The notes beneath the pieces are model-generated. The model had not been told where the DNA came from. It did not search any database and worked only from the letters and a program-made list of their open reading frames with translations. Below, piece after piece: positions 58,503-64,000 of a DNA stretch of 64,000 nucleotides. The stretch lies in the NCBI RefSeq assembly GCF_016808095.1, contig NC_068971.1, forward strand, positions 5,778,501 to 5,842,500, given 5' to 3'. How positions within the stretch are numbered: the first letter of the stretch is position 1; every line of letters begins with the position of its first letter. The stretch is from Vigna angularis. Lineage: Eukaryota > Streptophyta > Magnoliopsida > Fabales > Fabaceae. A program made the translations under genes and the position numbers.

Positions 58503-59442
58503 TTGAACATATTCCTCAAAACACATACATTACATCTTCATTATCCATCAATATTAGAAAATATTATTCAACTTTTAATTGTTTATTTATTAGTTTACTA
58601 AAAAATTTAGAATGATATCTTGATATAAAAGTTTTTATATTGATATGTTATCAATATATTTTCAAGATTATTTAATCTATTGAAACATTGTATGAATAAT
58701 TTTAATATATTGAAACATTGTTGGACATTAACCTTGACCCTATTCGTGAAAACACATGCATTACGCCTTCATTATCCATCAATTTGCAGACTGAGATAAT
58801 ATTATGCAACTTTTAATTGTTTATTTATTAGTATTGATAAATTTTAATATATTTTTAAAATCATGACGCAAGTACGTTGATATATATGGATGACTTTTCA
58901 ATATTAATTTAAATCTTCATTCGTGATAGAGTCATTTTGATTTCTTTTCAATATATATACTGGCAAAATTCCTAATCCAATGAATGAATCTTATTCTTTA
59001 TTTATTTATTTTAATTTAAGCTTATACGAATGGATGTGAATTATGTCAAGACAATTTGTTTAGATACATTCATAATGGTACATTCACGAAAAACAAATCC
59101 TTCTTAAAAGTTTCCATTATATGATATTAAATTAATAAATGTTATCAAATTCGTTACAATAAAGGTGACTTTCCGTTGAATTGAAGAGTTTTCATATTTT
59201 TTAAATTAGTGACTAAATCTCCCCACGAAAGTAGTCAGATCTTGGTGAAAAATTCTCATACAATTTTATATATGTGTCTCTTTCGTCAAATTACAGTTAC
59301 GTGAACCAATGTATTTCTTTTATAAAATTAAATATGTTCTTAATTTTTTAATGGAGAAGCGAAATTATAATTTTTCTATTTGAAATTATAATATATTATG
59401 GTTTTTAAATTTTAAAAATAAATAAATAAAAATTGTATTAAC
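58503..59442. other. AT-rich DNA right of element B with a local duplication
   Basis: No gene recognised. 58508-58600 together with 31766-31783 forms one copy, and 58721-58840 a second copy, of a duplicated segment of about 115 bp (TTGGACATTAACCTTGA... CTTCATTATCCATCAAT... CAACTTTTAATTG). The second copy shows the element B insertion site without the insertion. Confidence 0.7.
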
Positions 59443-59810
59443 TGTAATGCCCCGACAATTTACAAGGAATATTGATTGTCCCTACACATCAACACGAGGC
59501 TTTCCAATTTAAGGTCACCCATAAATTATTCCTGGCTAAGCACGCTTAACCTTATGGGTTAGGCTACCAAAAAACAAATACATTTTGATGATATGAGTAG
59601 TCAAAATCAATTCCTTTAAGCTATCATTTAACTGTATAGTCTCATACCTATACAGTCTCTAGATCCCTCTCATTCCGGTGTATGTTCGATTCATCCATGT
59701 ATCCCTTCCACTAGAAGCCTATCAAGAGTCGCTCCTTATTTGTGTTCCCTTGCACTTCGTGTTTTTTGCACCGATCATCACTCCCCGCTCTAGTCAGTGC
59801 CCGTGTCACA
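59443..59810 (-). mobile_element. Cassandra-type TRIM solo LTR with 5S rRNA-like sequence
   Basis: A 368-bp solo LTR, TGTAATGCCC to GTGTCACA on the + strand, flanked by a perfect 5-bp duplication TTAAC (59438-59442 and 59811-59815). On the minus strand 59481-59553 resembles the 3' half of plant 5S rRNA: GTTAAGCGTGCTTAGCC, then ATGGGTGACC, then GCCTCGTGTTGATG, in the right order and spacing. LTRs built around 5S rRNA are the signature of Cassandra elements, which have no coding capacity. The 5' half of 5S, with the start region, is not recognisable, so this is not a 5S gene. Confidence 0.8.
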
Positions 59811-61659
59811 TTAACTAAAATATAAATTTTTCTTTAGTGAAATGTGAATTATAAAAAATTCTTAAAAATGCTGTTGTTACCTGGACAAAAAGAGTGGAGG
59901 AGATTATCTGGACAACAAAATAAACGAACTAATTAACAATGGGGAACAGATTTTGCATTTCAAAAATCCAACATCATATCATCTAATTATCCCTGCACTC
60001 CCATTACAGATGAAGCCGTAAACTGTTGCAAACTTAGCTGTGTCAAATGGACATAATGCTTATCAAATACTGTGAGTTTAAATCCATGAATCAATTTGAT
60101 CCATTATATTTTTAATTAGATTGAGTTTCAAAAAAATTGAGATTTGGCATTTGTGGGGTATAGTTTAATCAATTAAACTCTACTCCATAATCACAAATCG
60201 TGTTCCACAAAAACAGACAGTGTTCTATAGTTTGAAATTAATTTAATTATTTATTATTTTTGTTTCATTGTTATTATAAATAGATAAATGACTTAATAAT
60301 TATCAATATTACATAATAATTTATTTTTCTTTTTTACTTTTGAATTGTATTTAAAATTTAAGATATTTTAAATTGTATTGTATTTTTTTATTTTAGATTA
60401 TATTATATTTTTTTATTTTGAATTATATTTAAAATTTAACATTATTTTAAATTGAATTTTATTTATATTTTAATTAGAAAAAAATTGTTATTTTTTTTAA
60501 TTAAAAAACTTATAATTAAGTAAGTGAATAAATTAATCCATTTGATCATTAAATTATATAAACTAAATCAGATTCAAAAAATTTAAACATTAATAAATAA
60601 ACCAGATTAAATTTATTTACTAAATATCAATCCTTAGTAAATCAAGTCTAGTAAATCAGGTTGAATCGAATGACGTATTTTTACGATACCAATATCAAAG
60701 GACCATCGTTATCATCAGTGTACATGTTTTTCAATGATTTCTAAAGCACCACCTGTAGCAATTAAAAAACTGATTTCATTACTACCATTTGTCTTATTTT
60801 AACACTAACATGTTATTTTATATTAACTACAATATTATTTTATTTTAATTATTAACTTTTATATTTTTATTGATGAAAAATTAATTAAATTAACTAATTA
60901 AGATAATAATCACGTCATTTCACTGGTAATAACAATAATTAAACAGTAAAAAGTCAATTGATATAAAAAATTAATATTCAATAAAATCATAAAAATTTAA
61001 TTAAAAATATTATTATTTATAAGATAATTGAAATTAATTAAGCTTAAATTTTGCTATAAAATATACTTACATATCCATTATTATTATTATTATTAAATTA
61101 GAGAAGAAATATCGTGGAACCTGAAAGGTGATCTGGTATACCTTGCGTAAATTGGGTGGACCTCTTCCTTTCAAATTTATGGCACACATTGCACCATTCA
61201 CCAGCTCTACTATTACATTTTTTAATAAATATTTTCTTAATGAATCAAATAATTTATATATATTAACATTTCATGCATGTCTGATTAAAAAAAATTCATC
61301 TAGTCACAACTGATTTTGTTTCAGTGTTGTCTGTTTAACGTGAAATTATTTTTATTTTTTATGTTATTTATATTTTTATTTTATTATAAGCTACCACATA
61401 TAATAATTATGTTAATCAATAATGACCTTAAAATTTATATTTAAACACTAATTTTTATTGTCAAATATTTGTAATTAGTTTATGAATTACTGATTTAGAC
61501 GTTGAATTCGTTAAATCAGAAAATAATGTTTCTTAACACATTATTATTGTTTCCGAAACAACAACTACCAAAAACACTGTAAACAACAGAGGAAAGTAGA
61601 AGAACGGATTCATTCCTGTTCAAAGGGAAGTAAAAACATCAAAAGACTACAAAAGTACA
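59811..61659. other. AT-rich upstream region of the thioesterase gene
   Basis: No gene recognised. Homopolymer-rich; contains the promoter and 5' leader of the gene starting at 61660. No convincing TATA box could be chosen. Confidence 0.5.
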
Positions 61660-64000
61660 ATGGATTTGAATTCTTCTCCGTCCAACAACACAATTGCTGT
61701 GAATGGAACAATCCCGGTTGCTTCCACCTTCGCCAGCGCCACCGCACCTTTCGAGAATCCTCCGCCGGCGAACGGTTCGGGGGACCGGAAACCTATTGCT
61801 CTGTGGCCGGGGATGTACCATTCTCCGGTGACCACGGCTCTGTGGGAGGCGCGGAGCCAGATTTTCGAGAGGCTTCTTGACCCTCCGAGGGACGCTCCTC
61901 CCCAGAGTGAATTGCTCACCAGAAACCCCTCGCAGAGCAGGACCAGCATCTTGTACAACTTCTCCTCTGATTTTGTGCTCAGAGAGCAATATAGGGATCC
62001 CTGGAATGAGGTCCGAATTGGGAAGTTGCTTGAAGATCTTGACGCCCTGGCTGGAACTATTTCTGTCAAGGTACAGTCTTAAAGTTTCAATTTTTCTTTG
62101 TGCTATTGGGATATTAAAGTGGTTCATGGGGTTTTGTTATTTGGGTATTGTTTTTTAGTTATTTTCAGCTGTGTTTTCTGAATTTTTTAGGTTTTATGGA
62201 AATATTTTAACTCTCGTGTACACCCTACAAAGCCTTTACACAAGAAGTAGTCAAAATTCATGGTTGAAATAAACTTATATCATCTATAATTGAAATTGAA
62301 TGATAGTAAAACACAAACTTTAGAGTCACATAGCGTTTTAATTAAATTATTGTAAGAATCGGATATCTGGGTAATGTTTGTAATATGATTTGGTCATTGA
62401 GTGTGGTGTACAGTGGTAAAAATGGTGATGATAAGGCATAACTTTCTAAGTTCAAACTAGGTTGAACTTTGATGACTGGCGTTTGTGGTGAATGACTTGT
62501 TTATTTTGTGGTAGGTCAAATGTAGTTTGATGCTTGTTTGTGTTCTAGAAGACAGGAAGGTTTCCCATTTATACGTAGTTAGTAGACTTTGGGGCGTTGT
62601 CTAGTTTGCTTCTGTAAAATGTAATGAAGATTTCATATGATGTACCTATTTTTTGACTGTGCTGTTTGATGTTTGATTGTGGAATAGCACTGTTCTGATG
62701 AAGCTAGCACAACAAGGCCACTTATAGTTGTCACTGCTTCTGTCGACAAGATTGTACTAAAGAAACCAATTAGTGTTAACGTTGATCTCAAAATAGTTGG
62801 TTCTGTTATATGGGTTGGGCACTCCTCAATAGAAATTCAACTGGAGGTTACTCAGTCCAATGAAGGTACATATATTTGGGATCATGCGGCTATGAAAATA
62901 AAGTAATTGATGGTTAATTCATAACAGTGTACACCATGTTGCATAGACCTTAAGTTTCTCTTCGTATCTTCCACATAAGAATTATACAAACCTTCATGAT
63001 AGAATCGCATTTTCATTCTTTTGAACTTCCTCCAATACTAGTTATTTTCTTTTATATTTCAACCAAACTTGCTCCAGAACTTATGCATCGTCATAATATG
63101 TGCAGATGGCAATGATTCAGACTCCGTAGCACTAACAGCCAACTTCATATTTGTTGCTCGAGACTCTAAAACTGGGAAAGCTGCTCCAGTGAATCGACTT
63201 TTGCCAGAAACAGCTCATGAAAAAGTTCTTTTTGAACAAGCTGAAGCAAGAAGTAATCTGAGAAAAAGGAAAAGAGGAGGAGAAAAGAAAGAGTTTGAGA
63301 ATGGGGAGAAAAATAGACTTAAAGCCCTTTTGGCTGAAGGAAGAATCTTTTGTGACATGCCGGCTTTGGCTGACAGGGACAGTATTCTTCTAAAGGATAC
63401 CAGTCTTGAGAATGCTCTAATATGCCAGCCACAGCAAAGGAACATCCATGGTCGAATATTTGGAGGTTTCTTGATGCATCGTGCATTTGAATTGGCTTTC
63501 TCAACAGCATATGCCTTTGCTGGATTAGTTCCTTACTTTCTAGAAGTTGACCATGTTGATTTCTTAAGACCTGTGAGTATTTCATCCATCCTTTTACAAA
63601 TTTCAAAATTTGACTGTTAATATGATTCTGTTTTTTATACACAGTTGGCACAATCTTTGATATTTCTATAACAAATTTGAATCAACTACAGTTACTTACA
63701 GAAAAATTGTTACAAGAGTTTCAAATTGTTTGAATTAACATCCAAAATCTAGATTCTAGAGGAATTATGTTTTGAGTTTGTGGAAGTGAGTGATGGGAAG
63801 GGAAGTATTACAGTTTTACAACAGTGTTTTTCAGGGTGAAATAGAACCTTTAATTTGTGATATTTTGAGTAGTTCTATTATAGGACCTTACATCTGCTAT
63901 ACTATTTTGCATGCATTCTACTCTTTGTGATAAAAGGAACCCTTGAACAGGTTGATGTAGGGGACTTTTTGCGTCTCAAATCTTGTGTTCTGTACACGGA
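61660..64000 (+). CDS. Acyl-CoA thioesterase (ACOT9-like, double hot-dog), 5' part
   Basis: Plant acyl-coenzyme A thioesterase that hydrolyses acyl-CoA to free acid and CoA. Exons from splice signals and continuous reading: 61660-62070 (137 codons, donor AAG/GTACAG), 62688-62865 (after GGAATAG), 63106-63572 (after TGTGCAG, donor CCT/GTGAGT), and 63951 onward (after TTGAACAG), running off the window. The first hot-dog domain covers about residues 100-235 (RPLIVVTASVDKIVL, VIWVGHSSIEIQLEVTQS). A basic linker (LRKRKRGGEKK) follows, then the second hot-dog domain from about residue 305 with RNIHGRIFGGFLMHRAFELA; N-I-H-G corresponds to the active-site Asn region of the family. The N-terminus is Ser/Thr/Pro-rich without a clear transit peptide, so compartment is uncertain. 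The C-terminal part lies outside the window. No defects seen. Confidence 0.9.
62071..62687 (+). other. Thioesterase intron 1
   Basis: 617 bp, GT-AG, phase 0. T-rich; nothing else recognised. Confidence 0.85.
63573..63950 (+). other. Thioesterase intron 3
   Basis: 378 bp, GT-AG, phase 0; nothing else recognised. Intron 2 (62866-63105, 240 bp, phase 1) is similar. Confidence 0.85.

Noticed and set aside
59481..59553. 5S rRNA gene
   Set aside because: Only the 3' half is recognisable and it lies within a solo LTR with a target duplication; best explained by Cassandra.
61639..62127. Minus-strand frames opposite the thioesterase first exon
   Set aside because: Shadows of the GC-rich first exon, which has a clear protein match and good splice sites on the + strand.

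Overview
This is a plant nuclear genomic window, a dicot and by gene style probably a legume, though no marker fixes the species. Evidence: AT-rich intergenic DNA, GT-AG introns, an AT-hook PPC transcription-factor gene, a UGT74-type glycosyltransferase, a plant acyl-CoA thioesterase, and nested LTR retrotransposons of plant lineages (Ty3/gypsy chromovirus, Ty1/copia, a large non-autonomous LTR element, a Cassandra solo LTR). Only three host genes are recognisable: an intact intronless AHL gene at 1620-2438 (+), a frameshifted UGT at 28064-30378 (+), and the 5' part of an acyl-CoA thioesterase gene at 61660-64000 (+) that runs off the window. Most of the rest is mobile DNA.

Layout. 1-5858: AHL gene and flanks. 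5859-7194: Mutator-type element with 176-bp terminal inverted repeats, a perfect 9-bp target duplication and probable captured gene fragments. 7684-8225: fold-back element with two ~257-bp arms and a perfect 9-bp duplication. 8235-11670: AT-rich DNA with a diverged ~126-bp hairpin repeat. 11671-15457: probable solo LTR. 16422-25882: Ty3/gypsy chromovirus (element A, +) whose 5' LTR lacks its first ~543 bp, which includes the TATA box. 26114-26971: PIF/Harbinger-like non-autonomous element carrying six GTAACCGGTTAC-type palindromes. 28064-30378: UGT pseudogene. 31784-58502: a second member of the same gypsy family (element B, minus strand, TSD TTGAA). Its 3' LTR was later hit by a Ty1/copia element (48560-53426, +) and by a three-LTR, two-body non-autonomous element (32698-47703, minus, TSD GGTGT). 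59443-59810: Cassandra-type solo LTR with 5S rRNA-like sequence (TSD TTAAC). 61660-64000: thioesterase gene.

The most unusual signal is arrays of hairpins in non-coding parts of retroelements. Each 1,992-bp body of the large non-autonomous element carries about ten hairpins with a near-constant 8-nt loop (CATCAGTA/CTTCAGTA) and stems whose sequences differ but stay complementary. Independently, the gypsy LTR leader has five exact 96-bp units, each with an 8-bp stem (AGAAATTG or AGAAGTTG, always with the matching partner) around an invariant 21-nt loop. Both patterns look like selection on folded nucleic acid rather than protein. The window does not form a pathway: the host genes are unrelated neighbours separated by transposon blocks.
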